DNA from: a virus
Length of the DNA stretch: 23,449 bases
Strand: one strand, 5' to 3'
Virus record (IMG/VR): IMGVR_UViG_3300050139_000027
Span: 1 to 23,449 of that record
Shown: positions 1 through 6,922 of the stretch, piece by piece
Position numbering within the stretch: the first letter of the stretch is position 1
Layout: each line of letters starts with the position of its first letter
The notes under the pieces: model-generated
The model's database searches: none
Told to the model about the DNA's origin: nothing
What the model saw: the letters and a program-made list of their open reading frames with translations, nothing else
Translations under genes and position numbers: made by a program

Positions 1-1191
1 AGCAATCCGTCTTACGTTGTGGCACTGGCTAATAGTGACGACTCTGCAATGACGTATGAGGCATCCGGAGTCTCCACAAACGGCGGGCAATCTGCTCCGA
101 GCGCCGCATGGACAAAACTCTCAACATTCACTGCGAGCGGGACGTGGACAACATCGACGGCGAACATCACTTTAACAGTTTCAGTTCCGGCGTATGTCAC
201 GAGCGGATATTTTGTTTATGACTACACGGCTCAACGTAAGTTAGGACTCGTTAGTTCAGTAGCAGGATCAACAATAACCCTACAATCAAATGCTGTAGTA
301 GCGAGCAGCGGATCATCCGACGAGCTAATCATTCAATACGAAACCCACGGCGGGGGCTGCATTGCGTGGGGGCCAACGAGCAGCGTTATCTTTAGAGTAG
401 GTGTTGGCGGTCAACCGACAGAAAGCACGGACGGAGGCCAAAGTTTTGCACCGATCAGTATTTCCGGCGGCACACCATCGGTAGGGTGGGAGCCGTACTC
501 AACCTATCAAGCCAACAGTAAATACTGCGAGAGCGACAAGAGCAACGGCGACATTTACCTTTACAATTATAACAAAGGATCAGGAAGTCCATCAGACGGC
601 ATTTATAAACGCGATCATACAAGCGGAACGTGGACCCTTCAAAGTCAGCCAGGGTTCAGCCAGGCACAGATCAATGGTCAGATGGTTTCTGTTCCTGGTC
701 AGGCAGGTCATCTATTCGCCATCTCTGGTCTTGGAGGATCGCCGCATCCTGCGATACTCTCTTTTGTCTATTTTACCGCGAATGGATGGACTTCTAACCT
801 TACTGTTCCGCGATTTAGAGAGGCGGGTGGAATAGGAATGGGGGCAACGTTTCCAGGAAAATCCTATCCGTCAGTTTACATCGCCGGGTACTATGATGTG
901 CTGAACAACGGCACCTACACCTATGGTGTTTGGATGTGCAAGGACTTCAAGACGAGCGATGGGACATGCAACACTGGATGGCAGCAGGTAGGCAATGGTC
1001 ATCCTCTTGGTATTCCAAACCCCATTGAATTTGTTGATAGCGACAAGGTAACGCCGGGTCGTGTTTATCTTGGCACCAGAGGCGGCTATTACTGTGGCGG
1101 CTGCAATGCGGCGTTCAACTACCTCCTTAACCGCGACCTCAACCCCGCCTCCAACGACAACACCCCGGCAGGATTAGCAAAGGTGGGGTAA
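1..1191 (+). CDS. GH74/BNR-repeat-like tail protein, 5' end outside window
   Basis: The frame is open from base 1, so this is the 3' part of a gene that starts upstream; the GTG at 19 is not a convincing start. About 396 residues are visible. An Asp-box (ESTDGGQSF, bases 421-447) and a C-terminal PGRVYLGTRGGYYCGG stretch resemble the end of GH74-type beta-propeller glycosidases and BNR-repeat proteins. The sequence is rich in Gly, Ser, Thr and Tyr, as in tail spikes. By inference it is a virion-borne receptor-binding or polysaccharide-degrading protein; catalytic acids cannot be assigned from this part. G+C is lower than in the head genes (29 of 60 in bases 1-60 against 42 of 60 in 5041-5100), consistent with separate acquisition. 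A plain structural propeller without enzyme activity is possible. Confidence 0.6.
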   Translation, partial: SNPSYVVALANSDDSAMTYEASGVSTNGGQSAPSAAWTKLSTFTASGTWTTSTANITLTVSVPAYVTSGYFVYDYTAQRKLGLVSSVAGSTITLQSNAVVASSGSSDELIIQYETHGGGCIAWGPTSSVIFRVGVGGQPTESTDGGQSFAPISISGGTPSVGWEPYSTYQANSKYCESDKSNGDIYLYNYNKGSGSPSDGIYKRDHTSGTWTLQSQPGFSQAQINGQMVSVPGQAGHLFAISGLGGSPHPAILSFVYFTANGWTSNLTVPRFREAGGIGMGATFPGKSYPSVYIAGYYDVLNNGTYTYGVWMCKDFKTSDGTCNTGWQQVGNGHPLGIPNPIEFVDSDKVTPGRVYLGTRGGYYCGGCNAAFNYLLNRDLNPASNDNTPAGLAKVG

Positions 1192-1260
1192 GAGGTAGGC
1201 GACGCCGCAGAAACTGTGTTATATCGAGTCCCGCACCCTGATTTGACCGGAGAGAACCCG

Positions 1261-1791
1261 ATGGCCCATCTGATGAAGACGATCAACGAGGACGCGGCGA
1301 AGGATTTGTCGGCACCCGAACCGCTTCCCGGCGTAGGCGAGAGCGTGGTGTTCTACCCGCGGCCAGGCGAGCTGCGGGCCGGGCGCGGCAAGCACGCCGC
1401 GATCGTCACGGCCTCGAACGACGACGACCAGAGCCTCGACCTCGTGGTGATCTACGACGCCGACGACTTCATCGGGCAGCGCAAGGTCAAGCGCAGGTCG
1501 CTCGACGGCGGGATGGGCTGGGAGCCGATGTATGCTACCAAAACACTGCCCGCCGCCGTTCTGGCGCCAGATTTAGAGGCGATCAATATGCTCTCGAAGC
1601 AGATCGCGGAACTGAAGGCAACGGTGGTGAATCTCACATCTGCAGTGTTCGGCGACTTTGATGTTCCGAAGGAATCACTGGTTGATATCATGGGCGAGCA
1701 CGAGGACCGGATGCAGAAGATCGAGGATATGGTGACGCCGCCCGTGACCAGAGCGAAGGCTAAGAAGGTTCCAAAGACGAAGGCGAAGTGA
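1261..1791 (+). CDS. Small hypothetical phage protein before the portal
   Basis: It encodes 176 residues. ATG 1261 is chosen because GGAGAG lies just upstream; the in-frame GTG at 1216 lacks such a site. Residues around 25-90 contain short beta-strand-like segments (GESVVFYPRPGEL, HAAIVTASNDD, LDLVVIYDADDF), resembling the small SH3-like proteins found in podovirus head clusters. A helical stretch follows (LEAINMLSKQIAELKATVVNL), and the tail is strongly basic (KAKKVPKTKAK), so nucleic-acid contact or assembly with another virion protein is possible. The gene ends 4 bases before the portal start, so the two are probably co-translated. I do not recognise a named family, and function is unknown. 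Confidence 0.7.
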   Translation: MAHLMKTINEDAAKDLSAPEPLPGVGESVVFYPRPGELRAGRGKHAAIVTASNDDDQSLDLVVIYDADDFIGQRKVKRRSLDGGMGWEPMYATKTLPAAVLAPDLEAINMLSKQIAELKATVVNLTSAVFGDFDVPKESLVDIMGEHEDRMQKIEDMVTPPVTRAKAKKVPKTKAK

Positions 1792-1795
1792 CCGC

Positions 1796-4700
1796 ATGGC
1801 CGACGCCTCGACCACCGACGAATCCGAGCCCGACGACCGTCCCACCGGAAGGCCCGGAGCCGAGGACGACAAGGACGCCGCGCGCCCGGTCAGCGATCTT
1901 GAGGCGAACGAGCAGTTCGAGGCCCTGAAGGGCTGGTGGAAGGCCGACGCGGACCATTCCCGCGAGTGGCGGGTCGAGGCGCGCGAGGCTTTCGCCTTCC
2001 GCGCCGGCGAGCAGTGGACGCCCGAGGACAAGGCGCTGCTCGACAGCCGCAACCGCCCGCACATCGTCTTCAACCGCGTGCTGGCGATCCTTAAGGCGGT
2101 CGCCGGCATGGAGATCAATGGGCGGCACGAGATCAGCTTCATCCCGAGGGGCACGCAGGACACCGCCGTCAACGAGCTGCTCACCGCGGCCTCGAAGTGG
2201 ATGGCCGACGAGTGCGACGGCGAGGACGAGGAGAGCCAGGCGTTCGACGACACCTGCACCTGCGGCATGGGGTGGTGCCTATCCGACGATGCGCTCGTTC
2301 GGCTCCCCAATACGCATTTCGCGACGACCCGTCTCTATTCGGGGAGCATTGTTCAAATCGGTCTGGAAAACGGCAAGGAGTTGACCGGAACCCCCAATCA
2401 TCCGGTACTCACGGACATGGGGTGGAAGCGCCTTTGTGATCTCCATGAAGGCGACAATCTTATCAACAGCGCATTTCTCGAACGGATCAACGGGCTCCCG
2501 ATAGAGCAATTCGATCATGTGGAAACCAGACTTAAGGATAAAATAGATGCGTTCCGCGCTGGACGCGAAAGCCTGCGGTGTTCCACGGCCCCCGATGATT
2601 TCTATTCCGACGGAGCCGGAAGCAAAGTCCATATTGTATACGCCGACAGTTTTTTGTTGGACAAGGTCAGGAATGCAATAGCCCTTCGCAAAGTCGATGA
2701 ACTTCTGCTCTCCGGGCGGGATCTTCTTGCGAAGATGCGCGCCTTTTTCTTTTCCAAGACTCATGGTCTGGGCGCGATCTATTCCGCCATATGTCAATCG
2801 ACTTTCAATTGGGTCCATATGCCATTGGCGCAGCCTTTTTCCGACTTCGCTATCGCGCAGAACATGCCCAGCAGCGCGGAGCCGTCTTCTCGCAGTTTCG
2901 GAATGAACCCCATAACGCTCAGCAATTTGGACGGTCGACAAACCTTCTCCGAAGTAGAGCCGAACGAGTTCTTCGATAGGCATAGAGGGCGTCGGCCCGC
3001 CTCGCCACGATCTCATAGTATGACCGGCTCGCCGGAGGCGCAGACAGATCGCGGAAACCGATATTCCAACCTGATCGCTGACTTTTTTGACTGGAAGCCC
3101 CTCCTCGAAATAGAGGCGCGCAAGCTCGGCGGTGCTGACGTTCTTTCTATTTTTGTAACGCAGGTTAAGAGCAGGGTCGTCCGTCCAGTTGAGGGGTTTG
3201 CCGTCCATGATGTGGGGACCTCGTTGGGGTTCTTTGTCGCTGGCGATATTATAACCTCAAATACTGAGTCCCGCATGTCCTACGAGGACGAGCACCAGGG
3301 CCTCTATGTCGAGGAGCAGATCGACCCGAAGGAGATGTACTGGGACCGCACGGCGCGCAAGAAGAACCTCACCGACGCGCGCCGCAAGCACCGGGTCCGC
3401 CGCATGCCGTTCTCCGACGCCGCGCAGCTATTCCCCGGCAAGACGCGCGCCCAGCTCGACGCGGTGTGGGCAGACGAGTCGCTCGGCGACTACCCCACGC
3501 GCACGCTCGAGGAGCGGCGCAAGCGCGACTCCGACAACTCCGGAATCCATCCGTACGACGACACCACCGAGGTGACGATCGTCAACACGCAGTGGATCGA
3601 GAAGGAGCCGTTCTGGCTCGTCGCGGACGTGCAGAAGAACGAGAAGGTCGCGCTGAGCCAGGCCGAGTTCGACCAATTTAAAAAGCGCATGGACACGCTG
3701 CGCAAGACCGTACCGCCCGAGATGGCGGAGCAGTTCGAGGTGCATGCCGTCCGCATGGTCAAGAAGGTCTACAAGAGCGCCTTCTTGGGAGCCGGGCTGC
3801 TGCGCAAGGCGGAGGACGCGCCGATCGAGGGGCAGTTCTCGTGGGCCTGCATAACCGGAGAGCGGGACAACGCGAAGGGGACGTGGTTCGGGCTCGTGCG
3901 CGTCATGCGCGACCCGCAGATGTGGGCGAACAAGTGGCTCTCGCAGATTCTGCACATCCTCAACTCGACGGCCAAGGGCGGCATCCTAGCCGAGGAGGAC
4001 GCCTTCGAGGACCAGCGCGAGGCGGAGAACTCCTACGCTCAGTCCGACCAGATCACCTACGTCACCAAGGGCGCGCTATCAGGGCAGAAGCCGAAGATCA
4101 TACCGAAGCCGGGCGCCGGCGCGGTCGAGGGCTACCTCGGCCTGATGGCGTTCGCGATCTCGTCGGTCAAGGACGTGGTCGGGATCAATCTCGAGCTGCT
4201 CGGCCAGCGCGACGAGAACCAGCCGGGGATCGTCGAGGCGATGCGCAAGCAGGCCGGCATGACGGTGCTCGCCACGCTGTTCGACTCGCTGCGCAGGTTC
4301 CGCAAGATCGTCGGGCGCAAGCGGCTCTACTTCATCCAGAACTTCCTCTCGGACGGCCGCCTGATTCGCGTCGTCGGGACTGACTCGAACGTGCAGGCGC
4401 TTCCTCTGGTGCGCGACAAGACGCTCGGCGAGTATAACGTCGTGGTCGACGACACGCCGACGTCGCCGAACCAGAAGGAGGCGAACTGGGCGATCATCCA
4501 GCCGCTCCTCGTGGTGTTCAAGGACCAGCTCATCGCCAACCCGCAGGTGTTCGGCATGTTGCTCGAATACTCGCCGCTGCCGAACCGCATCGTCGAGGCG
4601 ATCAAGGGGTTCATCGCGCAGCAGCAGCAGGACCCGGACGCGCAGATCGACAAGAAGCTGCAGCGCGACCTCATCGAGTCGAACGTCTCGAAGAACCAGT

Positions 4701-5134
4701 CCACCGCCGAGATGCAGAACGCCAAGGCGGGCGCGTCGCAGGCAACAGCCATGTACGACTTCGCGATGGCGAAGCACTTGCTCGAATCCGGCGACACGAA
4801 CGGGCTCAAGGGCCACCTCGACATGATGGAGGCCGCCGCCAAGATGAGAACCGCCGACGCGAAGGCGCAGCAGGCGTCGGCCGAGGCGGACCACACCAAG
4901 GCCAAGACCGCGCGCGAGATGGTGGGCACCCACCTCGACGTCGCCGCGGCGCACGAGCAGGGGCAGCAGGGGCAGGCCGACCGGCGATCTCAGGTCCTCG
5001 GTGGCCTTATCGACCACCTCACGGCCACCTCCGGCGCGCACCGCGACGTGGCGGTCGCTCACAAGGACCACGTGGCTGCGATCAAGGACGCCAGGACGCC
5101 GATCGCGCTCCCGGCGCCGGCGGGCGGCCAGTGA
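1796..5134 (+). CDS. P22-type portal protein precursor interrupted by an intein
   Basis: The precursor has 1112 residues. Removing residues 161-489 (the intein) leaves 783, close to P22 portal size (about 725). The portal forms the dodecameric ring at the capsid vertex through which DNA is packaged and ejected. Family signatures are NRPHIVFNRVLAILKAVAGM near residue 80, AFDDTCTCGMGW just before the intein, and TESRMSY followed by DPKEMYWDRTARKKNLTDARR just after it, which join into the continuous GMGW-TE motif of this family. The C-terminal 250 residues are helical and rich in Gln, Ala and Lys, as expected for the barrel. The stop overlaps the next gene as GTGA. Production of active portal should need protein splicing. 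Portal identity is confident from motif order. Confidence 0.92.
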   Translation: MADASTTDESEPDDRPTGRPGAEDDKDAARPVSDLEANEQFEALKGWWKADADHSREWRVEAREAFAFRAGEQWTPEDKALLDSRNRPHIVFNRVLAILKAVAGMEINGRHEISFIPRGTQDTAVNELLTAASKWMADECDGEDEESQAFDDTCTCGMGWCLSDDALVRLPNTHFATTRLYSGSIVQIGLENGKELTGTPNHPVLTDMGWKRLCDLHEGDNLINSAFLERINGLPIEQFDHVETRLKDKIDAFRAGRESLRCSTAPDDFYSDGAGSKVHIVYADSFLLDKVRNAIALRKVDELLLSGRDLLAKMRAFFFSKTHGLGAIYSAICQSTFNWVHMPLAQPFSDFAIAQNMPSSAEPSSRSFGMNPITLSNLDGRQTFSEVEPNEFFDRHRGRRPASPRSHSMTGSPEAQTDRGNRYSNLIADFFDWKPLLEIEARKLGGADVLSIFVTQVKSRVVRPVEGFAVHDVGTSLGFFVAGDIITSNTESRMSYEDEHQGLYVEEQIDPKEMYWDRTARKKNLTDARRKHRVRRMPFSDAAQLFPGKTRAQLDAVWADESLGDYPTRTLEERRKRDSDNSGIHPYDDTTEVTIVNTQWIEKEPFWLVADVQKNEKVALSQAEFDQFKKRMDTLRKTVPPEMAEQFEVHAVRMVKKVYKSAFLGAGLLRKAEDAPIEGQFSWACITGERDNAKGTWFGLVRVMRDPQMWANKWLSQILHILNSTAKGGILAEEDAFEDQREAENSYAQSDQITYVTKGALSGQKPKIIPKPGAGAVEGYLGLMAFAISSVKDVVGINLELLGQRDENQPGIVEAMRKQAGMTVLATLFDSLRRFRKIVGRKRLYFIQNFLSDGRLIRVVGTDSNVQALPLVRDKTLGEYNVVVDDTPTSPNQKEANWAIIQPLLVVFKDQLIANPQVFGMLLEYSPLPNRIVEAIKGFIAQQQQDPDAQIDKKLQRDLIESNVSKNQSTAEMQNAKAGASQATAMYDFAMAKHLLESGDTNGLKGHLDMMEAAAKMRTADAKAQQASAEADHTKAKTAREMVGTHLDVAAAHEQGQQGQADRRSQVLGGLIDHLTATSGAHRDVAVAHKDHVAAIKDARTPIALPAPAGGQ
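2279..3208 (-). CDS. Two-HTH Vsr/DUF559-like homing endonuclease encoded antisense within the intein
   Basis: It encodes 309 residues. ATG 3208 is the only start in the frame and has GAGG 10 bases upstream. Residues 24-62 and 78-115 are two similar helix-turn-helix repeats (ELARLYFEEGLPVKKVSDQV and ELVRLYFGEGLSTVQIAERY, each followed by L/R-rich helices and AGH), typical sequence-recognition modules. Residues 165-240 fit a Vsr/DUF559/EDxHD-like PD-(D/E)XK nuclease: Glu167 in GEQKF, Asp194 in YNMDFA, Glu203 in GIEIIGG, then AERIYFILKSGF and MIELL. The usual His after the Glu strand is not obvious. Every codon is the exact reverse complement of an intein codon, and both frames are open. The expected role is cutting intein-free portal genes so that the element spreads. 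Protein identity is well supported; activity is inferred. Confidence 0.82.
   Translation of the reverse strand: MDGKPLNWTDDPALNLRYKNRKNVSTAELARLYFEEGLPVKKVSDQVGISVSAICLRLRRAGHTMRSWRGGPTPSMPIEELVRLYFGEGLSTVQIAERYGVHSETARRRLRAAGHVLRDSEVGKRLRQWHMDPIESRLTYGGIDRAQTMSLGKEKGAHLRKKIPPGEQKFIDFAKGYCIPDLVQQKTVGVYNMDFASGSVGIEIIGGRGTPQAFASSAERIYFILKSGFHMIELLYREPVDPFEKCAVDKIVAFMEITKALPPHVREYRMIGGSGQLLAVFQTDLNNAPRIETGRREMRIGEPNERIVG
3219..3222 (-). promoter_or_regulatory. Shine-Dalgarno of the antisense endonuclease
   Basis: Read on the minus strand, GAGG lies 10 bases before ATG 3208. No other ATG, GTG or TTG occurs in that frame before its upstream stop at 3257-3259, so the site settles the start. Confidence 0.55.
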
Positions 5135-5487
5135 GGGCGCGCGCGGCGCTGTTCCGCCAGGTGCGGGAGTTCCTCGAAACGCAGGCGGTCGGCCTTTACG
5201 GGGTCGGGGACGTGGACTACTTCGTGGCGCGCCCGGCCGAGGACAAGCGTGAGGGCGGAAGGCGATTCGCTTACGGCAAGGAGCGCGAGATCGTCGAAGG
5301 AAAGTTCGGGGAGTTCGAGATCGTTCTCGAATCACCCAACGAGGCCCCGCCCCTCGGGCGGGTAACGCTGCGCTGGCCCGGAGGGGAGGTGAACGGTCCG
5401 ATAGACCGCACGACCTTCGAACGGGCGGGGGCGGCGATCAGAAGCAGGGTTATCAACAAGCAAACCGAAAGGACTTTGGCGTCATGA
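5131..5487 (+). CDS. Small hypothetical protein between portal and scaffold
   Basis: It encodes 118 residues from GTG 5131, overlapping the portal stop (GTGA). Its own stop overlaps the scaffold ATG (ATGA), so translation is probably coupled on both sides. The N-terminus is basic and helical (RARAALFRQVREFLETQ). The middle is beta-like (FGEFEIVLESPN, GRVTLRWPGGEV) and the end again helical and basic. Its position suggests a minor head or packaging accessory role, but I recognise no family and assign no function. Confidence 0.7.
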   Translation: MRARAALFRQVREFLETQAVGLYGVGDVDYFVARPAEDKREGGRRFAYGKEREIVEGKFGEFEIVLESPNEAPPLGRVTLRWPGGEVNGPIDRTTFERAGAAIRSRVINKQTERTLAS

Positions 5488-6653
5488 CAGCAGAAGCAGC
5501 CCAGGGCGGCGCGGCCGCGGCGGCGGCGGAACCAGCACCGGCAGACGACGGATTTACCCCGGAAGAGCGAACGGCGTTCGCTGACATGCAGAAGGCGGAC
5601 GCAACACCGCCACCGGCCGACGCGCCGGCGGAAGAGGCGAAGCCCGAGCCGAAGCCAGGCGAATCACCCCCGGCGGACGGCGACAAGGCCAAGCCGGGTG
5701 CGGCGGCAGAGACCGACGAGGAAGACGAAGGCGAGGAAGCAGCGGCCGCGCCGAAGCTCGGCGCCGACGGCAAGCCGGAGGAGAAGCAACCCCCCCGGCG
5801 GGTGAACTACAACAAGTTCGCCCGGATGGAGGAGCGCGCCAAGGCGGCCGAGAAGGACCGCGACATTGTCAAGGAGAACTTCGCGCGCGTCGACGAGCGC
5901 ATGAAGCTGCTCAACGAGGCGCTGATGTCGCCGAAGGAGCAGAAGAAGGCCGAGGAGGAGGACCCGGAGCCAGATCCCGAGAAGGACGTGTTCGGCTGGA
6001 TCAACTGGTCCCGCCGCAAGACGGCCACGCTCGAGCAGAAGCTCAACGGCATGCAGGAAGGCCAGCAGACGTCGGCCGCGGAGACGCAGATCGCGAACAC
6101 CTACGTCGACGACGCGCGATCGTTCCAGCAGACCGAGCCGAACTTCGTCCCGGCCTACCAATGGCTGATGGCGAACCGGACGCTCGAGCTCGCGCAGTAC
6201 TTTTACGGCAAGGACCTCACCGAGGAAGGCGCGACGCTCAGCCCGCAGGAGGGCGCTCGCATCAAGCAGGCGATCGCCGCCGAGGAGCGAGACCTCGTGG
6301 CCGAGGCCGTCCAGAACAGGCAGTCGCCGGCCAAGCGCATCTACGGGCTCGCCAGGGCGCGCGGCTTCCGGCCTGCCGCGGCAGCAGCAGCGGCAGCAAA
6401 CGGCGCCGCGAAGGATGCCGCTGCAGCGAATGGCAAAGCCGCTCCCGGCAGCCTAGCGGAGGCCCCGAAGGTAGCCGACGAGATCGGGCGCATCAGGAAG
6501 GGCAGCGAGGCGGCGCTCTCGCTATCGCAGGGCGGAGGTTCTCCCGGCTCTCCGCTCACGCCCGAGCGGCTGGCGAACATGAACGACGAGGAGTTCGGAG
6601 TCATGCTCGACGAGATGACGTCGGCGCAGAGGAAGAATCTTCTCGGCGCATGA
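5484..6653 (+). CDS. Scaffolding-like head assembly protein
   Basis: It encodes 389 residues. The first 100 are acidic and rich in Ala, Pro and Glu (low complexity). Residues 105-165 form a charged, coiled-coil-like stretch (KFARMEERAKAAEKDRDIVK and onward). A helical middle (YQWLMANRTLELAQYFYGK, AEERDLVAEAVQNRQSP) and an Ala-rich segment follow, then a C-terminal conserved-looking LANMNDEEFGVMLDEMT. This composition, and its place between portal and major capsid genes, are typical of scaffolds that template procapsid assembly and then leave or are degraded. Scaffolds share little sequence, so the call rests on position and composition. A hairpin begins 8 bases after the stop. Confidence 0.72.
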   Translation: MTAEAAQGGAAAAAAEPAPADDGFTPEERTAFADMQKADATPPPADAPAEEAKPEPKPGESPPADGDKAKPGAAAETDEEDEGEEAAAAPKLGADGKPEEKQPPRRVNYNKFARMEERAKAAEKDRDIVKENFARVDERMKLLNEALMSPKEQKKAEEEDPEPDPEKDVFGWINWSRRKTATLEQKLNGMQEGQQTSAAETQIANTYVDDARSFQQTEPNFVPAYQWLMANRTLELAQYFYGKDLTEEGATLSPQEGARIKQAIAAEERDLVAEAVQNRQSPAKRIYGLARARGFRPAAAAAAAANGAAKDAAAANGKAAPGSLAEAPKVADEIGRIRKGSEAALSLSQGGGSPGSPLTPERLANMNDEEFGVMLDEMTSAQRKNLLGA

Positions 6654-6922
6654 CGGTTGACGGCGGCGAAAACCGCTGTTAGAAGATTCGGGCGGGAACG
6701 ATCAGGCCCTCCGGCTAGGACGCTCCCGCCCCAAGATCGCAACGAGAGGCCGCGGCAAGTGCCTCGACAAACGGAAGTCCCCCGGTAAAGGGACAGGCGC
6801 CGTCTCCCGCGCCCGATACCCGAAGGGAACCTCGCCGCGCAGGCGATAATCAGCGCACCCCACGCTTTCGAACCGTCACCGGCGCGCCCGCGAATGGGCG
6901 ATCCGCAACAAGGGTGCAGCCC
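6654..6922 (+). promoter_or_regulatory. Hairpin-rich non-coding leader of the capsid gene
   Basis: This is the longest + strand stretch without a credible gene. Hairpins visible in order: 6661-6666/6673-6678 (6 bp with one G-U, CGAAAA loop); 6690-6697/6724-6731 (GGGCGGGA/TCCCGCCC, 8 bp); 6746-6750/6761-6765 (GAGGC/GCCTC); 6777-6781/6790-6794 (GTCCC/GGGAC); 6796-6800/6809-6813 (GGCGC/GCGCC); 6832-6836/6842-6846 (TCGCC/GGCGA); 6885-6889/6896-6900 (CGCCC/GGGCG). AGGG at 6911-6914 is the SD of the capsid ATG at 6923. None of the stems is followed by a T run, so a simple intrinsic terminator is unlikely. By inference it is an RNA element that boosts, times or processes capsid mRNA, or a small RNA. 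GC-rich DNA forms hairpins easily, so covariation is needed. Confidence 0.5.

Larger units (their letters stand above)
2276..3262 (+). mobile_element. Intein within the portal protein (329 codons)
   Basis: Portal residues 161-489. Block A starts at Cys161 (CLSDDALVRL). Block B is TPNHPVLT (residues 199-206, with the T-x-x-H signature) followed by MGWKRL. LHEGDNLI fits the next splicing-domain block. The C-terminal block is VHDVGTSLGFFVAGDIITSN (470-489), ending in Asn, and Thr490 is the +1 nucleophile. The penultimate residue is Ser instead of the usual His, so splicing may be slow or rely on another residue. The portal motif on either side joins cleanly when the segment is removed. No LAGLIDADG or HNH motif is visible in the sense frame; the middle of the element instead carries an endonuclease gene on the other strand. 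G+C is lower than in the exteins (29 of 60 in 2641-2700). Confidence 0.9.

Noticed and set aside
4079-5335. Long minus-strand open frame (418 codons) opposite the portal
   Set aside because: It is Arg/Leu-rich with no domain pattern, as expected from reading GC-rich coding DNA backwards, and there is no SD.
6690-6732. Intrinsic terminator after the scaffold gene
   Set aside because: The 8-bp GC stem has a 26-base loop and is followed by CAAGATCGC, not a T run.
6860-6880. TTTCGAACC resembling a tRNA T-loop
   Set aside because: The flanking bases do not form a T-arm on either strand, and no acceptor or anticodon arm can be folded.
6885-6900. GCGAATGGGCG resembles the J4/2-P2 end of HDV-type ribozymes
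   Set aside because: The nested double pseudoknot cannot be completed with upstream strands; the match is to a few bases only.
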